Below, in pieces: positions 15,601-27,000 of a stretch of 64,000 nucleotides of DNA (its first letter is position 1; the number at the start of each line of letters is the position of its first letter). The notes below the pieces were generated by a model. It ran no database searches and was not told the origin of the DNA. It saw only the letters and a program-made list of their open reading frames with translations. The DNA is from Echinococcus granulosus (taxonomy: Eukaryota > Platyhelminthes > Cestoda > Cyclophyllidea > Taeniidae), in NCBI RefSeq assembly GCF_000524195.1, contig NW_020170381.1, positions 2,462,714 through 2,526,713 of the forward strand, written 5' to 3'. A program made the translations under genes and the position numbers.

Positions 15601-18600
15601 TCAACTTGATTACACTCCCTTTGCTTTCTCAGAAATAATTTTGGTGTGCACTGATGCCACTCAACCTCTTCTTTATTGTTTGACTGTCTGCGAACACTCA
15701 CAAAACTGTACAATTGGCTACTCTACAGAAACCAAACCTTCAATATTCTGTAAAATAATATCTTAGGAATACTCTGTAAAATAGAACTTAAGATAAATTG
15801 ATTAAGCACAGTGACTGAGAATTTAGTTTAATACGCGGTTCATCGAATGTTCCTTGATTTATGGCTACGCAGTTGTTCGTGAACGGGCCGATAAAGTACT
15901 TCAGGTTCTGTCACCGATTCAGAGTTTTTGATTGTAAGTGTGTTGCATTACCTATTCCAGGTAAGATGGTAGCGGTTAATTTGAATTCGCATCTAAAAAA
16001 ACCCTGGTACCCAAATTTTTCTTTGAAAGGAAGACTTTGATGATTGCACTCACATTACCTCGAAGACTTAACCTATCCTGGTCCGTTTGCGTCTTATACA
16101 AACTTAAGAGCAGCTATTACCTATGTTTGAATAGCAGTACGTCACTGCAGTCTTGCGGAAAGCCTTGCACGGTCCGTAGACATCACCACGTGTAATGTGG
16201 CTGTGTAAATACCACAAAACCAAGCGGCACTAGAAAGAGCTAAACGGATTCACTTATTGATACACAATTCACGAAGGCATCATAAATTTTCCTTATTGGC
16301 TTAGGCATATCAAGTGATGCATAACTGAGTTACAATACTTTTGCTCCGGCGCCTTTGAGAATGCCTGGCGTAGTCCAATTGGATCCACAAGTAGCAGTGA
16401 GTTGAAGGTAACTTGAAAAACCACCTAGAGCGGAATTGAGCCACGAAAGATCATGTAACGAATGCGCTTCACAATGATATGGCAGTCTTTAATGAAGTAG
16501 GCCAATAAAATTAAATTATATTCCGAAAAGTTCAACTATGTGGTAATTCAGACAGTCACTCTAAACGTCGGTGTAGATATGAACTGTTTACTTTCTCATG
16601 TGTTCATTTCCCCAAGTATCCATTTAAACGATCATTTTTGCAGTAGACTTAAATCAATCTTTCATCCAGGGACCTGTATTTTTAGGGCATTGCAATATCC
16701 CTGATGAGCTGCATTTCAGCAACAGAACGAAAAAAGACCTGCAGTCTTTCCTAATTTTGACGATGAAAAAGTAATCCCCCAGGGTCTATGAAACGCAACA
16801 ACCAGGTTTCTGAAAATATGTCAAGTTTCGGAGGAGTGTTTTGAAATAATTTCCCATTGGGCGGTAAACCTTGGCATCTAAATCACAGTTGTGTTCGATT
16901 TATTCAGCCACACAGCGTAGAAGCACGCAAAGGTGAATGAGGTGGGATGAGGTGAGATCCGAGGTGCCACGTCACAAGATGACCTTTTTCGTTTTCTTTG
17001 GGATGAAAAAGGTCACTGGCTGAGGACATGCGTACTTGCATGATTTTATTGTGTCGGTCATGAAGTGACTTGCGAGATAAGCACTTAGAGCATAAAGGCC
17101 CTAGTAAAGGTATTCTAGTGTTTTATCAGGGCAACGTTTATGATACACTTGTCCAAATATAAAATGAAGGTCGAGAGGATTTTGCAATTCTATCTGAGAT
17201 TCCATCGCACAATTGTTTGACTTGTTTCTTTAAGATACTAGCCAGGTGGAAGATCAATTATGTAATTTCGCCATCATGAGCTAAGACACCCGAAAGGTTA
17301 ACATCTTTGTGTGACAAATGATTTTTTCATTCTAATTTTGGATTGATACTTAAGTAACCGCAACATTAGATGTCTGTTTAGTAAAATGATTTGACTGTTT
17401 GTAACTTTATTCGGGATTTGTAATAAAAACTAATAGAATTAAGATCAAACCAATGCACCTCTCATTGAAATGATGAGGTTAATAAATGGCGAAAATACTT
17501 TTTGTATAGCTACTTATGAATTTTAAGTAACATTTACGTTTTAGGCAACCATATTTAATTTCGAAACTCTGGCTACATGATGGTGGGCTGATAGTGCCAG
17601 AAATTCCATCAGAAAAACGGCCTTTTCACACACTTATTCTAAGTGACATCGGACTACTCTCAGCATGTCGACGATGGCAAAGCGAAAACGTGGGTGTTAA
17701 TAGCGGAAGCGGGGGTTCAACGTTGGCGAACAGAATTGCCTGCCTGGAGGAGAGCATCAGCGAGGCAGCTTGGTTGGAAAGGACACCCGGGGTGTGGCTC
17801 CATGCTGACGAGCGGATGGCCATGCTGCCACGCAAAGAAGAAGAGGAGGAGCTGACAGCCTCCCTCCTTCTCGCTGACCCCCACGTCTCTAGGGTCGTCT
17901 CACCATTGAAGGCGCTGTCAGTGAGGGATCTGCCTCTCGTATGGGTGTCCTCCCTCAATCACCCCTGCCCACCGCCACCAGAGGCGCTCTCACTCAAGGC
18001 GTTTAAAAATATGATCAAAAACACCTTTTCCGAATTCAGCTCGATTAATACTCGACGAAAATATGACGAGGAACTTCTCTTGGCATACGAACCGATGCTG
18101 AAAGCAGTCCAGCACAACACCTCAAAGATGCGCTACTCACCGATTGTCAACGCGATAATAACCGACCTCCGAGAAGTTTGCGGGGTAGACCTCTATCTGC
18201 GTCGTCTTATGCGAATGTCGATGATTCAACGAGGTCCCGTCTACAGAGTTTTGAGCGAGGTGGACCCAACGAAGCTGGAGGAGAAAACGGTAAGTAGGCC
18301 TTACGACATGCCGGCCTTCCTGATTGGACACCAGCAGCGGGGGCAAGGGACAGGCTACCCGTCGGAGTTTCTACGTAGAGCGCTGGTCACCTTCTTGCGG
18401 AGCGGTAGGGCGGAGGGCATGAAGGAGCTGCGCTACCCACGGGCCGTCGAAGACCCTGATCTAGAGACCACTTTCAACATCCTTGGCCCCGCAGGACTCA
18501 CCACTGCCGGAGCTCGCGTAATAGCCCACTTTGCAGCCTGCAAGGCTTGGGTCGGCGAGAAGGGGGAAACTGAATTCGCAATTAAATACGGGCGTTTGAA

Positions 18601-18604
18601 CTGA
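12668..18604 (+). CDS. Type II membrane protein with catalytically dead cholinesterase-like ectodomain (neurotactin/neuroligin-like)
   Basis: First coding exon 12668 to about 13700-13735; last exon 17545-18604 after a TTTTAG acceptor. The first ATG is at 12668 and may follow a 5' UTR intron (acceptor CACAG at 12659). Residues 1-69 are cytoplasmic-like, about 70-98 form one hydrophobic anchor, and the rest is a carboxylesterase-fold ectodomain: PIVAYIGGHG (oxyanion-like strand), YRLGVFGFGDFG, NHGVEDVRKALQWLYENARLFGG, then GEDSG at residues 330-334. The last exon supplies the DGG..VPEIP strand and the C-terminal helices. The nucleophile elbow has Asp where the family has Ser (GESAG), the usual Glu before Gly in the acid motif is Ile (SDIG), and no His stands at the HGxxLP site, so hydrolysis is not expected. 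By architecture it is an adhesion-type relative such as neurotactin. About 100 residues between the exons are not placed, and the N gap lies in this interval. Confidence 0.72.
14204..14324 (+). other. Candidate middle exon of the pseudo-esterase gene
   Basis: A G+C-richer patch begins after a TACAG acceptor and ends before GTACAT. In one frame it reads LEGSNQWPNDFAAAMALAAD followed by a GNGC motif, which resembles the family's QSGSxxxPWA...LAxxxGC segment expected between the nucleophile elbow and the last exon. A second frame is also open, and the exon phases do not join cleanly to either known exon, so at least one more exon would be needed. Treat as tentative. Confidence 0.3.
14490..14589. 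other. Assembly gap (100 N)
   Basis: Exactly 100 N, the usual placeholder for a gap of unknown size. It lies inside the large interval between the known exons of the pseudo-esterase gene. The bases AAGTA occur on both edges, so part of the flank may be duplicated across the gap. Confidence 0.95.
14590..17544. other. Intronic DNA of the pseudo-esterase gene, mostly non-coding
   Basis: AT-rich sequence. An 85-codon frame at 14985-15242 (with EAKRLVWLKLAC near its end) faintly recalls the family's helix before a conserved Cys, but no convincing splice sites support it. Nothing else is recognisable. Confidence 0.5.
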
Positions 18605-19865
18605 CACCCTTTCGTGAGGAGGGGTCCTCTCACCAATACTCACTCCAGTGATCAATAAGAAATAGGAAGTGTGTGGGAACGAATCACTAAAAGCTATCTA
18701 CAATGGGAGGGCAGACAATGAAGGTTCCATCCCGGTACCCATTTCCAGAAGAGAATGCAACAGTTAGTAATAATTGGATTACCAGGTCCTTAAGAAACGC
18801 ACTTTTAACTACCACACAAACAAAGTGACGTGTACTTAGCCAACTTGGCAGCAAAGCAGCTTTTACAAAATCATTTATAGTCGAGTCCTTTACTTTATAA
18901 TATACTGGAATCGCATTTATGGAAGCACTAGTCGATAAAACCAATTCACTGATCAGTCCAACAGACCTTAAGCCCATTTTAGAGGAGACGCCGGTAAAAT
19001 ACACAATCCAAAAGTACTTGAGACTAAAAATAATCAGACAAAATGTTAACCCAAAGTGACCTATTTCAAAGATGTTTTATACTTGGAAATCATTGTTTAA
19101 AATAAAGATATGATAAGTTTTTAGCCACTTTTATTGCAGTTTGTGATTGCCTACGTGTGTGTATACATAAATATCTTGAAAGGTCCATCACCAGCTGTCA
19201 ATGCAAAAGGAATTAACGCTCTGCAGTACGCGTCGAGGCGGCGTATCAGCAATGGCTATCATTCTATCCACTTGAAATGATTTAATTCACTATTTGTAAC
19301 AATTTTATCAAATTGATTATGATGAAATTGACACTGAATTGTGTATTGGGAATACTAGTGAATCACTTTACACCGCACTAAACCTATCGAGCTTTGCGCT
19401 GCCCCTGGAAGTTGCAAAAGAGTAGCTATGCCTGATCAAGTAGCAGATGGAATGAACCGTTGCGTTATCTGACTTGTAACAAATACTTCACGAAACAGGT
19501 GAAACATGAATCGTACCTCTTAATGATAGGAAAAGACGCCTTAAATAGTTATTGTATCCCAATGAGTGCTTCCCAAGTAAACTTTAAAGCGTGACTGAAG
19601 TTGTAAAAACACTCCCATCGTAACAGGAAATGCAATTTTATAAGAGTATCAATATTTCTGCACATAAATTGAGGAAACACGACCAACAAAAAAGCTACTG
19701 TGTAGGCACAAGTTCATTTGTGGTAGATCTAGCATTGAGTTCAACCCCAAGGCACAATGGGTAATGTGGCCATAATAAATAGCGCGAAAAGAAACGAGAG
19801 GAGGATGGCAAGGAGGGCAAGAGTAAGTGAATAAATTCAAGGTATTGTAAACAACTAAGCCAGCC
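18605..19865. other. Intergenic region between convergent genes
   Basis: Lies between the 3' ends of the pseudo-esterase gene (+) and the four-Ubl gene (-), so it should contain both 3' UTRs. An AATAAG hexamer near 18654 could serve the + gene; the nearest AATAAA for the - gene is far (about 19126-19131 on the minus strand). No gene seen. Confidence 0.5.
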
Positions 19866-20987
19866 TTAGTATCGCAAATAGATGAGAGCGCCATCAGAGA
19901 GGTCATAGTCACCTACTAAGGCTTCGTCACTGAGGAATTTCTGCTGATAGAAGAGGCCCATTTTGGTTCGGGACACACCGACCTCCCTTTCCAGGCGTCG
20001 TTTGAGCGACCCAATTTTCGTGCTTTGACGTACGTGGCAGGCAAGAGTTTGACCACTTTTAGACTGAACGATGATGCGAATTTTCGGCTCAATGTTCTCC
20101 TCCTCCGAAGAGTACCAGAAGCGCGAGCCCTCCACAATGTGGGCCTCTGACATCAAGCACACCGATTCGCCATGCGAAATGCCGTACTGAGAGAAGGTTT
20201 TGGCAGGGTCAAGAGGCTTCCCATCGCGAACGAACCACATAGAATTAGTGGGAACATGCAGTACCCGGGCCAGCTTGCTACGCACCTCTCCCACCGGCGT
20301 GCTGGGATGTACTCTCAAAGCGATGGGAGACCCAGTCTTGGCCAGGAATATAACGGTTATCAGATTTCTCAGGTCATCCTCTTCCTCATCTTCCCCGTCA
20401 TTTTCTTCTAGACTGCTGATATCAAGAGCTGACTCGCCTTTTTTATGAAAACGGCGCGAAGATGTGAACTGAGGTATCGTTTGGGCATGTCTGACTTGCG
20501 TGGAATCTCGAAGCTCCAGACTGGGTCCGGCACGCAATTCGTGCACAAGCAGAATAGTGGAGCCACCAGTGATGTCGTATTCTATCAATTTGCGTTCGTT
20601 TTCAAGCACCCAATGATCGTAGATCAGTTCTGCGGTGGTCAGTTTGAGTCCAATCTTTTTTTCAATGAGTTCCTTCAGTTCAGAAACGGTATTCTCGCCA
20701 GACACATCAAAATGTATTTTCTTTCTGGCTGGCAGCAAGATGGTCAGCTGGAAGTCAGGCTTAAAGCCGAGGCGAAGGTAGAGGACAACAGTGCAATTGT
20801 CGAAGAATCCATATTCCGACAGGAGTTTGTCGTCCTCCAGAATTAGTCCATTGAAGGTGAGGTTCTGCTCGGCAATGGGAATCTTTACCTGCTGCTCGAT
20901 GACTTTTTTGAGGGCCAAAACAGTGGCATTATCGGACACGCTGACTGTCTGGCGCTCTCTTCCAGTGCGACAGACTTTGATGAGCAT
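19866..20987 (-). CDS. Intronless protein of four ubiquitin-like domains without diglycine
   Basis: 373 aa, single exon; the first ATG of the frame is at 20987 (the codon two upstream is TTG, not ATG). Ubiquitin-fold repeats lie at residues about 1-73, 79-151, 209-281 and 302-373. Repeat 1 shows the ubiquitin landmarks LTFNGLILEDDKLLSEYG and TVVLYLRL. A linker at 152-208 contains an acidic run (EENDGEDEEEDD). The chain ends YLRY, so there is no C-terminal Gly-Gly and it cannot be matured and conjugated like ubiquitin; it is more likely a scaffold or adaptor. In repeat 1 the residue matching ubiquitin Ile44 is Thr and that matching Lys48 is Leu, so the usual Ile44 patch is not kept. It is paralogous to the + strand gene at 23315. 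Function is otherwise unknown. Confidence 0.88.
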   Translation of the reverse strand: MLIKVCRTGRERQTVSVSDNATVLALKKVIEQQVKIPIAEQNLTFNGLILEDDKLLSEYGFFDNCTVVLYLRLGFKPDFQLTILLPARKKIHFDVSGENTVSELKELIEKKIGLKLTTAELIYDHWVLENERKLIEYDITGGSTILLVHELRAGPSLELRDSTQVRHAQTIPQFTSSRRFHKKGESALDISSLEENDGEDEEEDDLRNLITVIFLAKTGSPIALRVHPSTPVGEVRSKLARVLHVPTNSMWFVRDGKPLDPAKTFSQYGISHGESVCLMSEAHIVEGSRFWYSSEEENIEPKIRIIVQSKSGQTLACHVRQSTKIGSLKRRLEREVGVSRTKMGLFYQQKFLSDEALVGDYDLSDGALIYLRY

Positions 20988-23314
20988 TCTCAAAAGTACA
21001 ACTACAACGACACATCAGTATAATCGGTATTTGCTGTGTAGGTTCGTTAATTCTCCGAATCTCTTAATTGGTGGACCGGAGGTGATTGGTTTAACTATGC
21101 GCGCAAAGTGAGAGGCTAGACACGGCGATTTGCTGAAGGCGACTGTACTTTGCTGTGTGCATACGCACTTGCGTTTCTGCTTTCTTTTGCGTGTGTTTGT
21201 GTGCAGGTGTTGAAAGCAAGTGAGCGTGTGCTAGCACCCACGCCATTGTGCTTAAATCATTTCATGAATTAGGGGGCGGAAAATGCATCTGACACAGTGT
21301 TTGCTTGCAAGGGACGCATTTTTTAAATAATTGGGACCGTCAAGCAACGTGTGCGTACACATGGGTGTACTTTATCCGAGGTTTTGAAGAAAACTACATA
21401 GCCGTGACTCTACAACTCCGCAAATGAGGAATTGACGAACACAGTAATTAAAACAAACACTGACGTTGAAGCAAAACAGTAATGGTAGGAAGCCTTTAGA
21501 AGCGCTAGAGTCAATAAGGGATTCGGGTTTTCCTTGACACAAAACATTGCCCAGCCGAAAAGCATGAACCGGGTGCGTGTGAGTACGGCGACAGCGTGAC
21601 TAAAACAGTTCGAACGTCGTGAAACTTCACTCGTTTAGAATAAATTTCGTTTTGAAACGGAAGATCAGTTACTAGAGCCTTCTAAATGCCTTTAAATGTG
21701 AAGTTAGATATTACATTTTACCACAAAGTTGTGCAATCCGAAACTTTGAGATTGGGTACTTTTAACTAATTTTGTAGCCTGGACGCAATCTTGGTATCGC
21801 CTTCTTTACTGTGTGTTGGAAAGGTCACGGAGGGAGCGTATCTTAATGAAGCAGTCCTCTTTGAAACTGAAAATGATTTATGCAGTAGACTTTTGAGGTT
21901 TAACTCACTACCAGCTGCCACGGATCGGATGATAGCTAGCACTCTTGACATTTGATAGAAAGCGGCCCTTGCGTGCATCCGTCTCTTCTGTTATCCCAGA
22001 TGTGCGCATTGACGGTGAGGCCGAAACATCTGCAAATCACGCCTGGAGGCTCCCAACACAACTCTGATGGTTTGGTTTTTCCATACAGCCAGACAAGGGT
22101 TGGAACACGTTCATTTTTTTCCATCCTCATAAAACTCAAATATAGGACTGGAGAGCAATGACACATGAAGGCTGATGGCAGATATTCCATTTAAAATGGT
22201 ATCTGATTTCAAAAATGATCCCAGTCCGTTAAGGGCTTCGTGCTGACCGCAGGACATCACAATAAGTTTGATGAGATGTTAGAACAAATCTGGTCAAGCA
22301 ATTAGGCATTTTCAGGAGGTGTCTTCAACCAGCATGGAAGATAGTATCGAACAGTGGACACAGCCAAGGTTTGAAAGCTAGACTATTTCGAAAAGTTCAA
22401 ACAATCAAATTTAAGTGGATGGATAGGGTCTGTGGATAAAGCATTAAGAAAACCCGTGTAGGTGAGAGAAATAACAGTTTAAAGCCAAAGCTATGGAAAA
22501 ACTATGCTAACTATGGTTGCAGGTCTACTGATGATTAGGAAAGGAGCAAGTCTGCTGGGGCTGATGAAAGTCGGTTTGTGTAAACGTGGATTAAAGGAAT
22601 GTAAGTGGACGGCCTACGATGTAGTTATAAAGATTCATCATACAGGTTTGGCTTTGGTGCTTCGTCCAAGGTGCAAATAGAGGGCGCTGCGGAACTCACC
22701 TACCGTACCTGCCATTTTCAAACAGATTTGACCATTCAGTCTAGCATGTAAGTGTTTGCAAACAGGTCTGTTAGTCCTATAAAGCATTTAATAGAGCCGT
22801 TGATCACTTTTGCATTGTGTTAATGAGAATTGCGAGTAAGGAAATTTATTTCACAGAAATAAATTGAGTTTACTGACCGCCAACTATGGAATATTCAATT
22901 TTATACAACACTAAAATGATAAAAAAACTATTGTTGGATTATTTTAAGATAATTGTTGAAAAATAACTCACTGGACGTTACAAAGCTTTAAACCAGAAGC
23001 AATCTAGCGGTTTTTATTGCCATCTAAATAACATTTTTGAGTATAGCACTTCACTTCTACCGTGCTGCGTTGTAGCAAATCGTTAAGGAACAGTCCGTTT
23101 CGTCAGAGAACGTTAGTAGTTGGATGTCACCGAGTGGAGATGAGGAGCGCGTGGGGGCTGCGGAGCAGATGGGGCACGCGTGACCGACTATCGATTTTTC
23201 TCTTAAATTAGCATCGCAGATTTGGCTTCACAGAGGGCACAGACTGTCAGGTGGCCGTCTCAACACCCATTTTCAGCTTTCAAACAGCTTTTCTAACTAG
23301 CCCGCAACTAAGAG
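20988..23314. promoter_or_regulatory. Shared upstream region of the divergent Ubl-array genes
   Basis: 2.3 kb between the start codons of two head-to-head Ubl-array genes. It must hold both promoters and 5' UTRs, but I cannot point to a core promoter element. T/G-rich alternating sequence lies near 21190-21215. Short open frames (such as 21936-22190 on the minus strand) have no family resemblance. Confidence 0.45.
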
Positions 23315-24019
23315 ATGCTCCTGAACGTGGTCTATGACTGTAAAGATTTTTGCAGCGTCAATGTCGACGACCGGGGAACGGTGGAGGATTTAAAATGTGC
23401 CATTTTGCAAGCCCAGAACGTGTCGATAGAGGAGCAGACACTTACTTTTGGTGGAACTACCCTCGAGAACGAGCGCTGCCTCAGCGAGTATGGCCTTAGT
23501 AACTGCTGTACGGTAAACCTCACACTGCCTATTACCTTCCACCCGAAGATCCAGATTTACGTGAAGACGCCATGCAACGAGTGCTTCCCTCTGATAGTCA
23601 CAACGCAGGACACGGTGTGCGAGGTGAAGCAGCAATTTTCGTGCTGCTGTCCCGTCAAGTACAACGCCCCCGAGTTCGTGTTTGAGTCGTGGCTCATGGA
23701 GGACGAACGCCAGCTCTGCGGTTACGGCGTCGAGGAAGGCTCCATGCTAAACCTTGTGGACCGCCTGCCTCCGGGCGCCGGCATGCCGCCCATCAAGGTG
23801 TACATCAAGTCGCCCAGCGACCAAGTGAACGAGTTTGAGTTTCCCCAAACCATGACGGTGAGGATGGTGAAGGAAGCCGTCTCTAAGTGCCTCTGCCTCC
23901 GTCCAGGCTCATTCAGCCTCGTCTATAAGGGATGTCCGCTGGCCGAGAACGCCACCCTTTACGAGTCCTGCATCAATCACGGCGCTGTCATTTGTGTTGT
24001 CAAGTCTAACCGTTGCTAA
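23315..24019 (+). CDS. Intronless cysteine-rich protein of three ubiquitin-like domains
   Basis: 234 aa, single exon, ATG at 23315 and stop at 24017-24019. Three ubiquitin-like domains lie at about 1-72, 77-150 and 159-230. Domain 1 has LTFGGTTLENERCLSEYG, matching repeat 1 of the divergent neighbour (LTFNGLILEDDKLLSEYG), and domain 2 shares the ESWLMEDERQL / DHWVLENERKL pattern with that neighbour. The chain ends SNRC with no diglycine, so it should not be conjugated. It has 19 cysteines (about 8 percent), including a CCC run at 110-112, unusual for a ubiquitin fold, and no signal peptide. The codons are G+C-rich. It looks like a partial duplicate of the four-domain gene; its role is unknown. 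Confidence 0.88.
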   Translation: MLLNVVYDCKDFCSVNVDDRGTVEDLKCAILQAQNVSIEEQTLTFGGTTLENERCLSEYGLSNCCTVNLTLPITFHPKIQIYVKTPCNECFPLIVTTQDTVCEVKQQFSCCCPVKYNAPEFVFESWLMEDERQLCGYGVEEGSMLNLVDRLPPGAGMPPIKVYIKSPSDQVNEFEFPQTMTVRMVKEAVSKCLCLRPGSFSLVYKGCPLAENATLYESCINHGAVICVVKSNRC

Positions 24020-24053
24020 ATTCCGTTCTTTTGTATAATTTTCCCTCTTGGTC

Positions 24054-24059
24054 AATAAA
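24054..24059 (+). terminator. Polyadenylation signal AATAAA of the three-Ubl gene
   Basis: Canonical hexamer 35 bases after the stop codon, in a T-rich context. It implies a very short 3' UTR. Confidence 0.65.
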
Positions 24060-27000
24060 TATACCTTTTATTTAGAAATATCTCCTCCTAGACTAATAAT
24101 ACTTAAACTCGAAAGTGGAATGTGGCCACTCTACAGGCAATTGTATGGCCGGTACACTCAACAGCACCGATAAATAGCCTAGTTTTAAGAACGTTTTAGT
24201 GCTCTAGATCGGTAACATGCTTTGAAATGCAAGGCGCTGTAAAAAACGATCCTCGTGGCGTAAATCAACGCTCCTGATTTTGTGTGCAAGTTGAGTGTTT
24301 TCGATGCAGCCTCAAAAACACAATTTCCGACCTATTCTTGGATCACCATTTTATCACTAACGCATGAGAGCCTTTCGCGAGACCCACTCCTGGTGCAGCA
24401 CAGAAAAAGGAATCAAGCGCGACTTTGAGATGGTAAGAGCATGAATTGTGTCGGCAGCACGAGATTCACACCATAATACCGATAACTGCTACACCTTTAG
24501 CAATGGGAATTAAAAAACCAATCGCTTGAAACTCCACTCACACAATCAACCTTTCCGAAGGGCATGAGGTACACAACTCTAGTAAGAGCGCTCCATGTGA
24601 TGAAATAAGTGATTGGAAAAATCGAGACGTAATGATTAGAGAAATGATACATACTGTGCACACACGAGACTAAGAACGTTAGCTCGAAGGAGGACATTTC
24701 CATCAAACTGAGAAGCTCGGCATAGAGGACTAACTACACTTCCTTCTACAGTGGGAACCAAAAGTTGGTTCTTAGATGACTGGGCGGCATTAACAACTAC
24801 CAAGCTGAACAGGTTGTATTCCGATGGTGAATAATAAAGGTGCACCGCATCTTGAAATTAATTTCGCTCTAGAATATGACACGACTTGATGTGAACTTTT
24901 AAATTTCTAGTCCACAGTATCTACACAGAATTAAACACAACAGTCTGAAGTAGAGCGGTATTTTTTGAGAAAATTATGGCAGCACATCCTTGTCTTGCGA
25001 AACGTCTAGGTTGTGGCAGTGGAAGCATGAAATCTCCACCTGGTATTATAGCTGAATTTCTCACGGTAAAAAGGAGACTGTGTCTGAGAACAAACGCTGG
25101 CAGATATCTGGTTGAGAGCGCGGTCATACAATTTAAAGACAAGCGGTCATGAGAATAAACAGAAAATAACAGCCGCAACATCAGCACCACTTAAAAATAA
25201 TAATGAACGATGATCTTACCCCGGATTATGCCATCTACGGCTAATAAAGCAAACACTACTTTCACTTCAACAGCAAAGCGATAAGAAGGCATGAAGTTGA
25301 GAACTCAACGTGATATAAATGAAAACTTAAAAATTATATCTGTGGGCGATTTCTGCAATCTGACCTAATCTGCTCGGGCGGCACCACCTTACCACCGGGA
25401 ATTCATTTTCGGACGCCAAGGACGACTTTTTCAGAAAATTAGTGGGATTCTTGGAATACACAGCATGCCCAAAAGCCACAGTATGGCGTCTGTAGCGCAG
25501 ACATTCCAAGAACCCACCGTATTTACTAAGAAGGGGGAATAATAAAACACTTCATTCACTGAAAAGGGATTGAATGAAACAGGCCAAGTAATCAATCTTC
25601 TTCCAACAAAACTCGCTTGTAGCCATTTAAGAGACGAGAACCTTTCCTGTGGGATGCGGCTTCCCGTAGGAGAACGGCACATACCGGTGCGTGATCATGT
25701 GCTGAAAAATAAGTGGGAATCAAATCTACTTGGTACAATAAGTGGGCAATACAAACTAGCATATAAGACTTCGACCTGCGAACAAGAAACAGGGTTAAGG
25801 TACATCCCGATACCAATATACAGCAAGAATCATTGGTAAAAGCACTCGAGAAAAGTGCAAGCATTCAGTTCGTAATGTGAACATTGAGCCAAGTCCCGAA
25901 GTACCAGTCTTTGGAGCGCCAAATTAGCGAGGCAAACATTCGGAGAAAGCCAGTATCTGACCGTAAGTCATGCGTTTTACTTGAAAGAGCCTCAACACTT
26001 CTGATGAGTTAAATTAACGACCAAACATTCAAAAAAGCCATTTGAGCACCTAGGAAATTACGACGGCGGTGGTCAGTTCATTGTGGTGGACGGGGGTGAC
26101 AGTTATATCTAGGTTCCTCTATTGTGATTTGTGAGGAGTACCTCAATGAGAGGGATACAAACAGCCATGTATTTTTGACCAGCGGCATCACGTTTCGGAG
26201 ACATCCTTTAGAAATTACGGAAACCGAACCAAATGTAAAGGTCGACGAGTGCGAATAACATAAGGTAGAAATATAAGCATACCTTTATTTGTCGCTTCAT
26301 CATAACGGTGAAAAGGAGGATGAAATACACCACGAGAATGGGCCAGAAGACCGGAATATCGAGGAAAGAGAAGAAGGTGCACAGAAGACTTATGATTATG
26401 GCTCGCGTTGCGTAGTACCTGGAGGCAGGTATTCATTTACAAAACTATGTAGTGAACCCTGCTTGATTGTAACGCGAGACTCGATGTCTGTATTCCAACT
26501 ACATACGATTTTACAAGGTTTCAGACAAGGGAAATGCGCAATATTTATCCACAAAAAGCATAAAAAGTCCAACAGAACATGAGTCATATTCTGTCGCGCA
26601 AAGATCAAATTACCAGAATTTCGCCTCCAATAATCGTGGTATAAAGGGCCTAAATTCATCTGCCTCCGTTCTTGGGAGTGTTGGTGCTTCATCTACAGTA
26701 ATGTAATTATTAGAGCCACTGTACCGAGTAGATCCGCGAATTCTGGATCCACTTGTGGTGAAATAGAATGTATGAATAAACTTAATATGTATATAGCAAG
26801 CGCATAACTAATGATATGGAACCCCTTAAAAATGAGACATCAAAGCTTAAATACCTGGATGAAGTATATTCGAAGAACATAGAGTGCAAGGAATGCAAAA
26901 GTGATGCACCACCTAGTTTTGGTATAGGGATTTGACTTGTCTATGACAGATTGATATTTCTGAAGTGTAACGTAAATGAAACGAATTCACTAGTCGTATA

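Noticed and set aside
12668..18604. Active acetylcholinesterase or carboxylesterase
   Set aside because: The Ser, acidic and His positions of the triad are all replaced, and the protein is an N-terminally anchored type II membrane protein.
20445..20846. 133-codon + strand frame
   Set aside because: Shadow of the four-Ubl gene on the other strand.
19866..20987. Polyubiquitin precursor
   Set aside because: Repeats are strongly diverged and there is no Gly-Gly at any domain end or at the C-terminus.
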